Below, piece by piece: positions 15,713 to 24,384 of a stretch of DNA of 64,000 nucleotides (position 1 is the stretch's first letter; every line of letters starts with the position of its first letter). Location: NCBI RefSeq assembly GCF_003383615.1, contig NZ_QNUL01000017.1:1-64000 (forward strand), written 5' to 3'. This DNA is from Dyadobacter luteus (GTDB lineage Bacteria > Bacteroidota > Bacteroidia > Cytophagales > Spirosomataceae). The notes beneath the pieces were generated by a model. The model was not told where the DNA came from. It was given only the letters and a program-made list of their open reading frames with translations, and ran no database searches. The position numbers and the translations under genes are program-made.

Positions 15713-16300
15713 ATGTCAGAGGAAGAGCAACTGTGGAAAGACTTTACGGGCGGAGATGAGAAAGCGCTGGAGCAGTTGATAAAGCTGTTTGGGAAACCGC
15801 TTGCACTTTATGGCAGGAAACTCATTAAAAATGATTTGCTGATACAGGATTGTATACAGGAAGTATATATTCAGCTCTGGCAATACCGCTCTGGCCTTCG
15901 CCAGCTTACAGAAATACGTCCTTACCTGTTCACCTGCCTTCGCCGGAAAATTATCAATACACTTAAAAAAGAAAGTGTATTTGTTACCAGTGAGCAGGAC
16001 GACGAAGATCCATTTCTTTCGGAATTCTCAATCGAAACACGGCTTATCGAAAATGAAACCGAGGCCGAACGTGTCCGTACAATCAACCATTTCATCAATC
16101 AGCTCCCCCGCAGACAGAAAGAAGCGATATATCTTCGCTTTTATGAGAACATGAGCAATGAGGAAATTGCAGAAGTAATGGGTGTCAAATACCAGACAGC
16201 TACAAATCTTATTCACGAAGCGCTTACCTCCCTCCGCCAGTCGTTCCCGCTGAATTCAATATCAGCCATGCTTTTTTACTTCAAATTTTATTTTTTTTAA
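15713..16300 (+). CDS. ECF-type RNA polymerase sigma factor
   Basis: A 195-residue extracytoplasmic-function sigma factor. Region 2 spans about residues 20-90 with LIQDCIQEVYIQLWQYRSGL and RPYLFTCLRRKIINTLKK for -10 binding; region 4 lies at about 125-180 with LPRRQKEAIYLRFYENMSNE and EIAEVMGVKYQTATNLIHEA, the helix-turn-helix for -35 binding. It is followed by a FecR anti-sigma gene (83 bases), then SusC and SusD. This is the standard Bacteroidota cell-surface signalling layout: SusC binds its glycan, FecR releases the sigma factor, and the uptake genes are induced. It should drive the susC promoter and perhaps its own. Confidence 0.94.
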   Translation: MSEEEQLWKDFTGGDEKALEQLIKLFGKPLALYGRKLIKNDLLIQDCIQEVYIQLWQYRSGLRQLTEIRPYLFTCLRRKIINTLKKESVFVTSEQDDEDPFLSEFSIETRLIENETEAERVRTINHFINQLPRRQKEAIYLRFYENMSNEEIAEVMGVKYQTATNLIHEALTSLRQSFPLNSISAMLFYFKFYFF

Positions 16301-16383
16301 AAATTTCAAAAAAAAATATAATCAAACCAGTATAAACTTTAAGAAGTGTTGCTACTGCTAATAAACGGCAATATTAACATTTC

Positions 16384-17466
16384 ATGATAAACTATTCCCA
16401 TTACAAAGTAACCGACTATTTGTCCGACGAAAGTTTCAGACAATGGGTGCTTGACGGAGGCTTTCGAAATAGCGATACAGCATGGAGTTTATGGCTGTCA
16501 CAAAATCCAGAACCGGCCAAAGAAGCAATGAAAGCCAGAGAAATTGTTCTGGCAAGCATCATCAGAGAAGAACCATTTCCGGACGATTATTTTGAAACGA
16601 TCAGCCGCGAGACAATCAAAGCTGTAAGAGCAGGGCGATCAGGCTATATCAAACCCATTTACTGGCGCGCGGCGGCTGCGGTTGTGCTAATTTCTGCTTT
16701 TGCCGGCTGGTATTTCCTGACAAAACAAACTTCCGGTGATATTCAACCGGAACACTATTCCGCAGTTACCACTAAAACCATACCGGTAAGTATTTATAAA
16801 GAGAACAAAACCAACACGGTTGTACCGGTTGCATTGCCCGATGGAAGCTCCGTATTGCTTCACCCCAAAAGCACTTTGGAATATGAAAAAGAAGCAGGTG
16901 GCAACAGGACGGTGCATCTGACAGGAAAGGCTTTCTTTGAAGTTACAAGAGATCCGTCTTCTCCATTTTTGGTATATACAGGTGAAATGCTGACAAAGGT
17001 TTTGGGCACAAGTTTCACGGTAACCGCCTATTCAGGAGATAAAGATTATTCTGTAGTTGTGAAAACGGGAAAAGTGGCTGTATCAAGTATTTCGGAGCAA
17101 CCGGGCAAAAATGAAACGGTCAATCTTGTACCTAACGAGCAAGTGATCTTCAATAGAGCAAAGTCCGGTTTTAACCGGAAAGATCTGGAAGCACAGGATT
17201 TGCTCAAATATGTTCCTGCCACACCAAGTTCCTATGCTTTTACGGACACGCCTGTTACAGAAATTTTTGAACAGATTGCCAAAGCATATGGATTAAAAAT
17301 AGAACTGAGTGAAGCGCTATTGGACGGTTGCGAATTGACTACCAATCTGACAGACGAGCCCTTATTCGAGAAGCTGAATATCGTATGCAATTCAATCGGC
17401 CCCGGCACCAGCTACATAATTGAAAACGAACACATAAAGGTTATATCAAAAGGATGTAACCAATAA
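16384..17466 (+). CDS. FecR-type anti-sigma factor with DUF4974 domain
   Basis: A 360-residue single-pass inner-membrane anti-sigma factor. The cytosolic N-terminal part (1-90) binds the sigma factor; one membrane segment lies at about 93-112 (IYWRAAAAVVLISAFAGWYF). The periplasmic FecR domain covers about 145-240 with LPDGSSVLLHPKSTLEYEKE and VHLTGKAFFEVTRDPSSPF. A C-terminal DUF4974 (STN-like) domain spans about 283-358, with FTDTPVTEIFEQIAKAYGLK. It relays occupancy from the SusC N-terminal signalling domain to the sigma factor encoded just upstream. Downstream is the susC gene, 194 bases away, which leaves space for its own sigma-dependent promoter. Confidence 0.94.
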   Translation: MINYSHYKVTDYLSDESFRQWVLDGGFRNSDTAWSLWLSQNPEPAKEAMKAREIVLASIIREEPFPDDYFETISRETIKAVRAGRSGYIKPIYWRAAAAVVLISAFAGWYFLTKQTSGDIQPEHYSAVTTKTIPVSIYKENKTNTVVPVALPDGSSVLLHPKSTLEYEKEAGGNRTVHLTGKAFFEVTRDPSSPFLVYTGEMLTKVLGTSFTVTAYSGDKDYSVVVKTGKVAVSSISEQPGKNETVNLVPNEQVIFNRAKSGFNRKDLEAQDLLKYVPATPSSYAFTDTPVTEIFEQIAKAYGLKIELSEALLDGCELTTNLTDEPLFEKLNIVCNSIGPGTSYIIENEHIKVISKGCNQ

Positions 17467-17660
17467 GAATTTCACATTTAAACCTGAATCTATGCTGATA
17501 AATATGTTTTACTCTCCCTGACAGGTCTATAAAAAAGCCGGGCATGTTCGTACCATGACCGGCTGAAATCCCCGACTTGTTTTCGATGCCAAGCTGCTCC
17601 CTTGCCGGGGAGCATGAGGAATGTTTTTGCCTTTTCAAATCACAAAAACCTATTAAATCT

Positions 17661-20600
17661 ATGCAAAAAAATTATAACTATACCAATCTGTGGTTTAGGA
17701 TTATGAAAATTACTACAGTACAGATTTTCATGACATTGCTGTTTTGCGGCGTTTCTTACGCAGGTGCCGCGCAGGAATTGCTTCAGAAACGGCTGCGGAT
17801 ATCCAGGGAAAATACAGAAATGCGTACCGCTCTGGATCAGATCAGCAAGGCTGCTAATGTCAGGATTTCTTTTAATTCAAAACTGATACCAAAAGGACAA
17901 CCTGTAACCTTATACGCCAACGACGAACGTTTGTCGGAGGTGCTCGACAGAATTCTGACACCTTACGGAGTTTCGTACATCATTATGAACAAACAGATCG
18001 TGCTCCGTAAAAACACGGAAAAGGATCAAAGTGAAGTGCTGGATCTTCAGACTGCCCCTTCTATTGACCGGACTATTGCCGGTACTGTCAGGGATGCAGC
18101 CAATGAACCACTCCCCGGGGTAAGCATTGTTGTGAAAGGAACCAGCAGAGGTACCACTACCGGGTTTGATGGCCGGTATTCCATAGAAATTCCCGATAAG
18201 GCAGTGCTCACATTTTCCTATGTAGGTTACGAAACACGCGATGTTGAGATCGGTAACCAATCGGTACTGGACGTTACCCTTACGAATGATAATAAGACAC
18301 TAGAGGAAATTGTAGTAATCGGATACAACCGTGTTAAGAAAAGCGATCTGACAGGTTCAGTAGCCAGTGTAGGCGCTGATGAAATCAAGAAAAGACCGGT
18401 GGCTAACGTACTGCAGGCTATGCAGGGAAGAGCTGCAGGGGTGGATATTACCTCCAATGAACGTCCTGGTGAAATGGGCAGTATACGTATACGGGGTAAC
18501 CGTTCACTCAGTGCGAGTAACTCTCCATTGTATGTTGTGGATGGAATTCCGCTTGCGGCTGGTGGTATTGAATCAATCAATCCCAACGACATTGAGTCGA
18601 TTGATGTTTTGAAAGATGCTTCTGCTACAGCCGTTTTCGGTTCCCGTGGCGCGAATGGGGTCGTTCTTGTAACTACCAAACAAGGTAAAAGCGGAAAGCT
18701 TTCACTGAACTACATCGGTACCACTACGATCGAAAATCAGCATGATCGCACGCAAATGATGAACTCAGCTCAGTATGTTCAGTTCAGAAGAGATGCATTT
18801 CGCCGTGCGGGAAATTATCCTGCTACGCCTACACAGGCTGACGATCAGCGTATTTTCGGAGGAGATTCCTATGCATTGGCCAATATCATGAAAGGCTGGG
18901 AAGGCGGCACCTGGAATGGCGATTTGGTACCGACCACCAACTGGACTGACATGGTGCTTAAAACCGGCGTAACCCAGGATCACACGCTAAGCCTGAGCGG
19001 GGGAACCGACAAAATGAAAGCCTATGGCTCAATTGGCTATTTATTCCAGGATGGTACGCAGCTGGGACAGGACTTCGAACGTTTCAATGCAAAATTCAGC
19101 GTAGAGATGTCTCCTGTGAAATGGTTCAAATTCGGAGGTAGCATCAATGGAACCTTTAGCCTGCAAAACTATGGCTTCGCTTCAAGCAGTGCGTCAGGTG
19201 CAGGTAACCTCTATTTTGCTGCACAAGGTATGCTTCCATTCGCTGTTCCGTTTGATGACAACGGAAACCGCATCAACCTCCCTGGCGGTGACATCAACAT
19301 TTTGAATCCGATTGGTGAAGATAAATACAATATCAACGAAAGAAAGGTATTACGTACGCTAGGTGTATTATTTGCAGAAGTGGATATTTTGAAAGGACTT
19401 AAGTACCGCATGAATTTTGGTCCTGACTTTTACAATCTGCGTAACGGAAGATGGATGGATAAAAACTCTATCAACCGTGGTGGCGGTGAGCCAGGTTCAA
19501 CCAACTACGCTCAGCTTAACCAAACTTCACGTTTCTCTTACACACTGGATAATCTTCTTTACTACGATCGTACTTTCGGAAAACATACAGTGGGTCTAAC
19601 ATTGCTGCAAAGTGCATCTTCCAACCTGACTGAAACCAGTGGAATGACTGCCACTAACCTTCCATGGGACAGCCAGAGATGGCATCAGCTCAATTCTGTG
19701 AGTGCTTTGGATGGTTTTGGAACAGGTTTAAGCCAAACACAGCTACTCTCCTATATGGCTCGTGTCAATTATGGATTTAACGACAAATACATGTTTACTG
19801 CATCGGCTCGCTGGGACGGAGCTTCTCAGCTGGCACCAGGCAACAAATGGGACTTCTTCCCATCAGCGGCATTTGCATGGAATATAGATCAGGAAGAATT
19901 TCTTAAAACAGTTCCATGGGTGAATCAGCTTAAAACCCGTATCGGATTCGGTAGTACAGGTAATGCGGCGATCAGTCCTTATCAAACCAAGGGAGCTGTA
20001 CAAACGCTTTATTATACATGGGGAAACAAGGTTGAAGCAGGTTATGTATCATCTGATCCCTCTTCTCAAAGCCCTACTGCAATGGCTAATGAATTATTAA
20101 GCTGGGAGCACACAGCGCAAGTAAATATCGGTATAGATTTTGATTTATTCCGTCATCGCATAGGTGGAACACTTGACTTATATAAATCGCGTACATCCGG
20201 ACTATTGCTATTACGAAGTGTAAACTCAGTGTTAGGCTATACAACCTCATGGGACAATATCGCCAGTACCTCAAACAAAGGGATAGACTTAACGCTAAAT
20301 ACCATAAATATAAAAACGCGAAAATTTGAGTGGTTGTCAACTGCGAATTTCTCAGCAAATACTGACAAAATAGAACAGCTTGTAAATGGAGATACGGACG
20401 ACCTTAGAAACTTGTGGTTTATTGGTCAAAGACTAGCCGTATATTATGATTACTCTAAGCAGGGAATCTGGCAAAATAGCGAAGCAGACTTGGAAGAAAT
20501 GGCAAAATTCAATGCTAATGGACACAGCTTCAGAGCGGGCGATATCAGAGTAGAGGATTTAAATGGTGATTACCGTATCGACGCTAACAATGATAGAAAG

Positions 20601-21062
20601 ATTGTAGGGAATTCAAGTCCTAAATTCACATTCGGATTCAACAATACGTTTACATACAAAAACTGGGATCTGGCTGTATTTATGTTCGGACGCCTTGGAT
20701 TTACAGTAGCAAGAGGGGCAGAATCCCTTCAAGGACGTTTTTCTCAACGCGTTGTTGACTATTGGACACCAGAGAATCCAACTAATGATTATCCTTCTCC
20801 AAATTACAATTCAGCAGCAGGTGATCCTTTCAAAAGTGCAATGAACTATCAGGATGGGTCATTTGTCAAAATCCGTAATATTTCACTGGGTTACAATGTT
20901 CCAGCAAACATTGCCGGAAAACTGCGCATGAGCAACTTCCGTGTCTACGCACAAATCCAGAATCCCGGTCTGATCTATTCAAACATATCCTGGCTGGATC
21001 CTGATCTTGGGGGTTCTACCTTCAACCGCGGATTTGTATTTGGTTTGAACATTGGTTTCTGA
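17661..21062 (+). CDS. SusC/RagA-family TonB-dependent outer-membrane transporter
   Basis: A 1133-residue TonB-dependent transporter. The ATG at 17661 is preferred over the frame start 28 codons earlier, though MKITTVQIFMTLLFCGVSYA (from 17703) marks the signal peptide core. Domains: an STN signalling domain (about residues 45-115, LRISRENTEMRTALDQISKA), a carboxypeptidase-like barrel (about 130-210, GTVRDAANEPLPGVSIVVKG), a plug with LEEIVVIGY and DVLKDASATAVFGSRGANGV, and a 22-strand barrel ending FNRGFVFGLNIGF. The STN domain matches the FecR neighbour for sigma signalling. With SusD it should import an oligosaccharide. The stretch near 20080-20640 is AT-richer than the rest and uses rarer codons. 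Confidence 0.95.
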   Translation: MQKNYNYTNLWFRIMKITTVQIFMTLLFCGVSYAGAAQELLQKRLRISRENTEMRTALDQISKAANVRISFNSKLIPKGQPVTLYANDERLSEVLDRILTPYGVSYIIMNKQIVLRKNTEKDQSEVLDLQTAPSIDRTIAGTVRDAANEPLPGVSIVVKGTSRGTTTGFDGRYSIEIPDKAVLTFSYVGYETRDVEIGNQSVLDVTLTNDNKTLEEIVVIGYNRVKKSDLTGSVASVGADEIKKRPVANVLQAMQGRAAGVDITSNERPGEMGSIRIRGNRSLSASNSPLYVVDGIPLAAGGIESINPNDIESIDVLKDASATAVFGSRGANGVVLVTTKQGKSGKLSLNYIGTTTIENQHDRTQMMNSAQYVQFRRDAFRRAGNYPATPTQADDQRIFGGDSYALANIMKGWEGGTWNGDLVPTTNWTDMVLKTGVTQDHTLSLSGGTDKMKAYGSIGYLFQDGTQLGQDFERFNAKFSVEMSPVKWFKFGGSINGTFSLQNYGFASSSASGAGNLYFAAQGMLPFAVPFDDNGNRINLPGGDINILNPIGEDKYNINERKVLRTLGVLFAEVDILKGLKYRMNFGPDFYNLRNGRWMDKNSINRGGGEPGSTNYAQLNQTSRFSYTLDNLLYYDRTFGKHTVGLTLLQSASSNLTETSGMTATNLPWDSQRWHQLNSVSALDGFGTGLSQTQLLSYMARVNYGFNDKYMFTASARWDGASQLAPGNKWDFFPSAAFAWNIDQEEFLKTVPWVNQLKTRIGFGSTGNAAISPYQTKGAVQTLYYTWGNKVEAGYVSSDPSSQSPTAMANELLSWEHTAQVNIGIDFDLFRHRIGGTLDLYKSRTSGLLLLRSVNSVLGYTTSWDNIASTSNKGIDLTLNTINIKTRKFEWLSTANFSANTDKIEQLVNGDTDDLRNLWFIGQRLAVYYDYSKQGIWQNSEADLEEMAKFNANGHSFRAGDIRVEDLNGDYRIDANNDRKIVGNSSPKFTFGFNNTFTYKNWDLAVFMFGRLGFTVARGAESLQGRFSQRVVDYWTPENPTNDYPSPNYNSAAGDPFKSAMNYQDGSFVKIRNISLGYNVPANIAGKLRMSNFRVYAQIQNPGLIYSNISWLDPDLGGSTFNRGFVFGLNIGF

Positions 21063-21098
21063 TAAATCCTTTTTGAAACACTTTAAGATAGAATTTTT

Positions 21099-23072
21099 AT
21101 GAATCATATAAAGTCGATATTTAACAAAGTTTGCATGGGAACTCTTTTACTGACAGCGCCGTCTGCCTGCAAGGAAAGCTTCCTGGATGAAGATCTGATC
21201 ACGGCAAGAAGTACCCAGGATTTTGAAACCCCAAACGGATTGGACGGACTCGTAACAGGAATGTACCAAAGTCTCCGTTTCCACTTCAACTACGAATGGG
21301 CCTATGCTACCACTAATTATGGCACTGATGAATTTGCTGTGGGTGGCGACCGCACCATGCAGATGTGGAATTCGTACGATGCAAACCTGAACTCCCTGAC
21401 CGGAGATGTAGGATCTGTTTGGGATAATATGTATGGTGTTATTAACTCTGCCAATATCGTCATCCAGAATGTACCGGTTTACTACGGCGATGGTACCAAC
21501 AAAAATATCCGTCTTGGTGAAGGATATTTCATGCGTGGCTTCAATTATTTCAAATTAGTGAAGCAATATGGTGGCGTTCCGCTGAAGCTGGAACCATCGA
21601 CAAGGGTAGAATCTGAGTTCTCACGTAACACTGCACAAGAGGTATATACGCATCTCATCAGTGACCTTGAAAAAGCTTATGAGCTACTTCCCGCAGCTCC
21701 CGCCGAAACGGGAAGAATTACAAAATGGGCAGCTGCTCACTTCCTGGCCAAGGCTTACCTTTACAGAGCCAGCGAACTGTATAGCGACTGGAACAGTAGC
21801 AGCCGTCAATCAGATCTGGAGAATGCGGTCAAATATGCCAATCTGGTTATTGATAGTGGATCCCATAGCCTTGCTCCTAATTTCAGTGATTTATGGAACT
21901 ACACTGCTACTGATGGCGCTTCTGAAAGATTACCGGAAATTATTCTTTCAGCTCAATTTTCAGGCAACACCGCCACACAAGGCCGTTATGGAAATCAAGT
22001 TCACTTGTACTATCCGTCTGTATATCAGAATCTGGCAGGTATGCAACGTGATATCCCGGGAGGACGTGAATTCCAGCGTTTGCGTTCTACAGATTACGCT
22101 CTTGATGTATATGACAGAGTGAACGACAGTCGTTTCTGGAAAAGCTTTAAAACAGTATATCTTTCTAACCGTCCTGCAGCTGCACCGGTCTGGACCGCTG
22201 CGAATGCACCAAGCGCTGATCTTGTAGGCAAGCCAAGATTTGCAGGTGGAGAGCAGTCTATCCTGTACATTGTCAATAAAGCAGGTGACACACGTTATAC
22301 ATCCGAGAATATCCAGCGCCGTGCTCCCCACATGTTCGTAAGATATTTCTCAGGCCAGGCTGAAAATATGTTGGGAGGACATGGTAACTATGAGGCAAGC
22401 CGTTTCGTGGCACTTTCCAAATTTGCCGACGGATCACGTATTTCTGTAGCAACACAATTTGGCCAGCGCGATGGCATTCTTGCACGTCTGGCAGAAACCT
22501 ACCTGATTGCAGCAGAAGCTTACGGACGTCTTCAGCAATATCCCCAGGCTTTGGCATATATCAACAAAGTACGTGACCGTGCCGCATACAAGTCAGGCGA
22601 AGATCGTACAGCTTATGTGGACGGAGGTGTAGCATACAAAAACAATGTAGCCGCCAATACAGCTGCATTTGTATCTTATTCTGACAAAAACACTTACTAT
22701 GAGTCCAATAACGTTGCGACCACCACAGCCAGTTCTCTTGATGGATTGCACCTGACAAGCATCAATGACATTTTCAATTCTACGACTGAGTTTTATACCA
22801 AAGTAGGTGCTTCTACAAACGAAAGTAAATTCATCCATTTCATACTGAATGAGCGTTCACGCGAATTGATGGGAGAACTGATGCGCTGGGAAGATCTTGC
22901 ACGTACTAAAACTTTGGTGTCACGCGCTTTGGTTTTCAATGATGAGGCCAAACCAAGTGAAGCCAAACATTACCTGCGGCCAATTCCACAAACCTTCCTT
23001 GATGCCATTCAAAAAAGTGGCAGACCGCTTACAACTGATGAAAAAACTGCTATGCAAAATCCGGGTTGGTAG
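21099..23072 (+). CDS. SusD/RagB-family glycan-binding lipoprotein
   Basis: A 657-residue surface lipoprotein that caps the SusC barrel and captures glycan. Family features are present: C24 followed by KESFLDED, a TPR-like alpha-helical core (GEGYFMRGFNYFKLVKQYGG; RLAETYLIAAEAYGRLQQYP), and the C-terminal RSRELMGELMRWEDLARTK. The length is above the common 500-600. The lipobox, TAPSAC, has P at position -3, which is unusual; the rest of the leader (MNHIKSIFNKVCMGTLLLTA) is ordinary. It starts 36 bases after susC, so they form one transcript, ended by a hairpin at 23087-23125. No glycosidase lies in the same operon; the ligand is unknown. Confidence 0.95.
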   Translation: MNHIKSIFNKVCMGTLLLTAPSACKESFLDEDLITARSTQDFETPNGLDGLVTGMYQSLRFHFNYEWAYATTNYGTDEFAVGGDRTMQMWNSYDANLNSLTGDVGSVWDNMYGVINSANIVIQNVPVYYGDGTNKNIRLGEGYFMRGFNYFKLVKQYGGVPLKLEPSTRVESEFSRNTAQEVYTHLISDLEKAYELLPAAPAETGRITKWAAAHFLAKAYLYRASELYSDWNSSSRQSDLENAVKYANLVIDSGSHSLAPNFSDLWNYTATDGASERLPEIILSAQFSGNTATQGRYGNQVHLYYPSVYQNLAGMQRDIPGGREFQRLRSTDYALDVYDRVNDSRFWKSFKTVYLSNRPAAAPVWTAANAPSADLVGKPRFAGGEQSILYIVNKAGDTRYTSENIQRRAPHMFVRYFSGQAENMLGGHGNYEASRFVALSKFADGSRISVATQFGQRDGILARLAETYLIAAEAYGRLQQYPQALAYINKVRDRAAYKSGEDRTAYVDGGVAYKNNVAANTAAFVSYSDKNTYYESNNVATTTASSLDGLHLTSINDIFNSTTEFYTKVGASTNESKFIHFILNERSRELMGELMRWEDLARTKTLVSRALVFNDEAKPSEAKHYLRPIPQTFLDAIQKSGRPLTTDEKTAMQNPGW

Positions 23073-23086
23073 TTAGATTTAAATGC

Positions 23087-23125
23087 AAAGAGGCGGAGAT
23101 ATCACAAGGGTATCTTCGCCTCTTT
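23087..23125 (+). terminator. Terminator of the SusCD operon
   Basis: Arms aaagaggcggagata (23087-23101) and tatcttcgcctcttt (23111-23125) pair over 15 bases with one wobble and a nine-base loop, 15 bases after the susD stop. The arm itself ends in a T run. Confidence 0.8.
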
Positions 23126-23157
23126 ACGTTTACGCTATCTTCTTTTAAATAATCACA

Positions 23158-23658
23158 TTAAAATGTCCGTTCATCGGCCGAAGGTCCATATATGGATGGC
23201 ACAGCAATGTCATTCAGGCGCATGTATACCGTTAGCTGTCCACGGTGATGGACCCAATGCCTGACCGTCGCACCCAGTTCCTCAATCACTTTGGCTGTAT
23301 ACAACAGTTCTCCATTTTGTTTCAAAGAAAAAGAACCTGCAAGCCTCTCTTCTGTCGCCCCCTTCAAAGACTCCTTTGCTCTGACCAGATTTTCTTCAAA
23401 ATGTGCAGATAATTTATCCTGCGTGCTTAGCTCAAAATGCTGATAATTAGCAAAGTCAATTTCACCCTTATCAATCATAAAAGTAATCCACGCCGGTATT
23501 TCGGCCACCAAAAGAGCCAGATAACCCAGATTCATGGATTTGGGATTAGGTTTGAAATCATAAAGCGATTCGGGAATTCTCTTCAGACATTTTCGTGTAG
23601 CAGTAGCTTCGGCATCAAGATCTCTGAGATAGATACCGGTAAGATCCATATTTTGCAT
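23158..23658 (-). CDS. DinB family protein
   Basis: A 166-residue four-helix-bundle protein of the DinB/YfiT group, metal-binding proteins that include thiol transferases. The C-terminal helix VRHWVHHRGQLTVYMRL carries the His cluster of the metal site. The helix LGYLALLVAEIPAWITFMID stands where many members have their first His ligand, but here none is visible, so the site may be incomplete or use another residue. Start choice: the frame opens at 23697, but MQNMDLTGIYLRDLDAE (ATG 23658, or 23649) fits better than the longer forms. It is convergent with susD and sits outside the uptake operon. Function not specified by context. Confidence 0.78.
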   Translation of the reverse strand: MQNMDLTGIYLRDLDAEATATRKCLKRIPESLYDFKPNPKSMNLGYLALLVAEIPAWITFMIDKGEIDFANYQHFELSTQDKLSAHFEENLVRAKESLKGATEERLAGSFSLKQNGELLYTAKVIEELGATVRHWVHHRGQLTVYMRLNDIAVPSIYGPSADERTF

Positions 23659-23812
23659 AGTGCTGATTGATTTTAGCATCACCCACAAAAAATCCATACC
23701 TGATATTAAACATCAGCTATTTATAACATTCCTGCATGGAATTACTTATTAAGCGGAGCATGAATATTTTTCTAACTCAGTAACTTTCCATCATTACTTA
23801 ATCCATCATAAG

Positions 23813-24379
23813 ATGAAATCTGTTACCGGCCTCCTGTTTTGCCTTTTCATTTCCATTCCAATATTCGCCCAAAAACCTGCAGCTGACACATGGTCAAATG
23901 TACCTAAAGCACAGGACGACAGATATACCAACCCTAAAAGCGCAGTATATGCGGGACCGAATGGATGGTGGAATTTTGGAGAGGTTCGCGCGGAAGGCGC
24001 TTCGTCTCCGACACTTAAATTCTCCTACAAAGGTGGTCTGAGTACCAATAGTGGTATTTTTTCTTTCAACGAATCAGGAAAGCTTCAGATTCTAAATGTA
24101 GATTTTGGCACTGATGAGCCCATACCCGGAACATATCAAATCACGAAAAAACCTGATTTGGCAGGTAAAAAAGTATCCGTTTCTTTCTCCGATGTAGCTA
24201 ACAAGGCCATCAGGAGCTGGTCAGGAGACAATGGTTCGGGAACCATTATAGTTACCAAATCAGGTGATTTTATTTATTTAAAAGCAAGAAATATTGTGCT
24301 TCAGCCCAGCGATGTCTACAACAAAAATGAAAGCAAACAAGCGCTAAAATTAGGTTTTGAAGGTGCATTAAAACCATAA
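23813..24379 (+). CDS. Exported hypothetical protein (188 aa)
   Basis: A 188-residue secreted or periplasmic protein with a clear signal peptide (MKSVTGLLFCLFISIPIFAQ). The mature part is beta-rich with Gly/Ser/Asn turns (GPNGWWNFGEVRAEGASSPT; SVSFSDVANKAIRSWSGDNG; SGTIIVTKSGDFIYLKARNI). No catalytic motif is visible; the layout resembles a small jelly-roll or lipocalin-like domain. It ends 5 bases before the stop of the convergent sulfatase gene, with no terminator between, so the two transcripts must overlap. Function unknown; its place at the edge of the sulfatase locus suggests, but does not show, a link. Confidence 0.75.
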   Translation: MKSVTGLLFCLFISIPIFAQKPAADTWSNVPKAQDDRYTNPKSAVYAGPNGWWNFGEVRAEGASSPTLKFSYKGGLSTNSGIFSFNESGKLQILNVDFGTDEPIPGTYQITKKPDLAGKKVSVSFSDVANKAIRSWSGDNGSGTIIVTKSGDFIYLKARNIVLQPSDVYNKNESKQALKLGFEGALKP

Positions 24380-24384
24380 GCTAC

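Noticed and set aside
18481-18492. Perfect palindrome gtatacgtatac
   Set aside because: It lies inside the susC plug-coding sequence, in-frame with conserved residues (SIRIRGNR), so coding constraint explains it.
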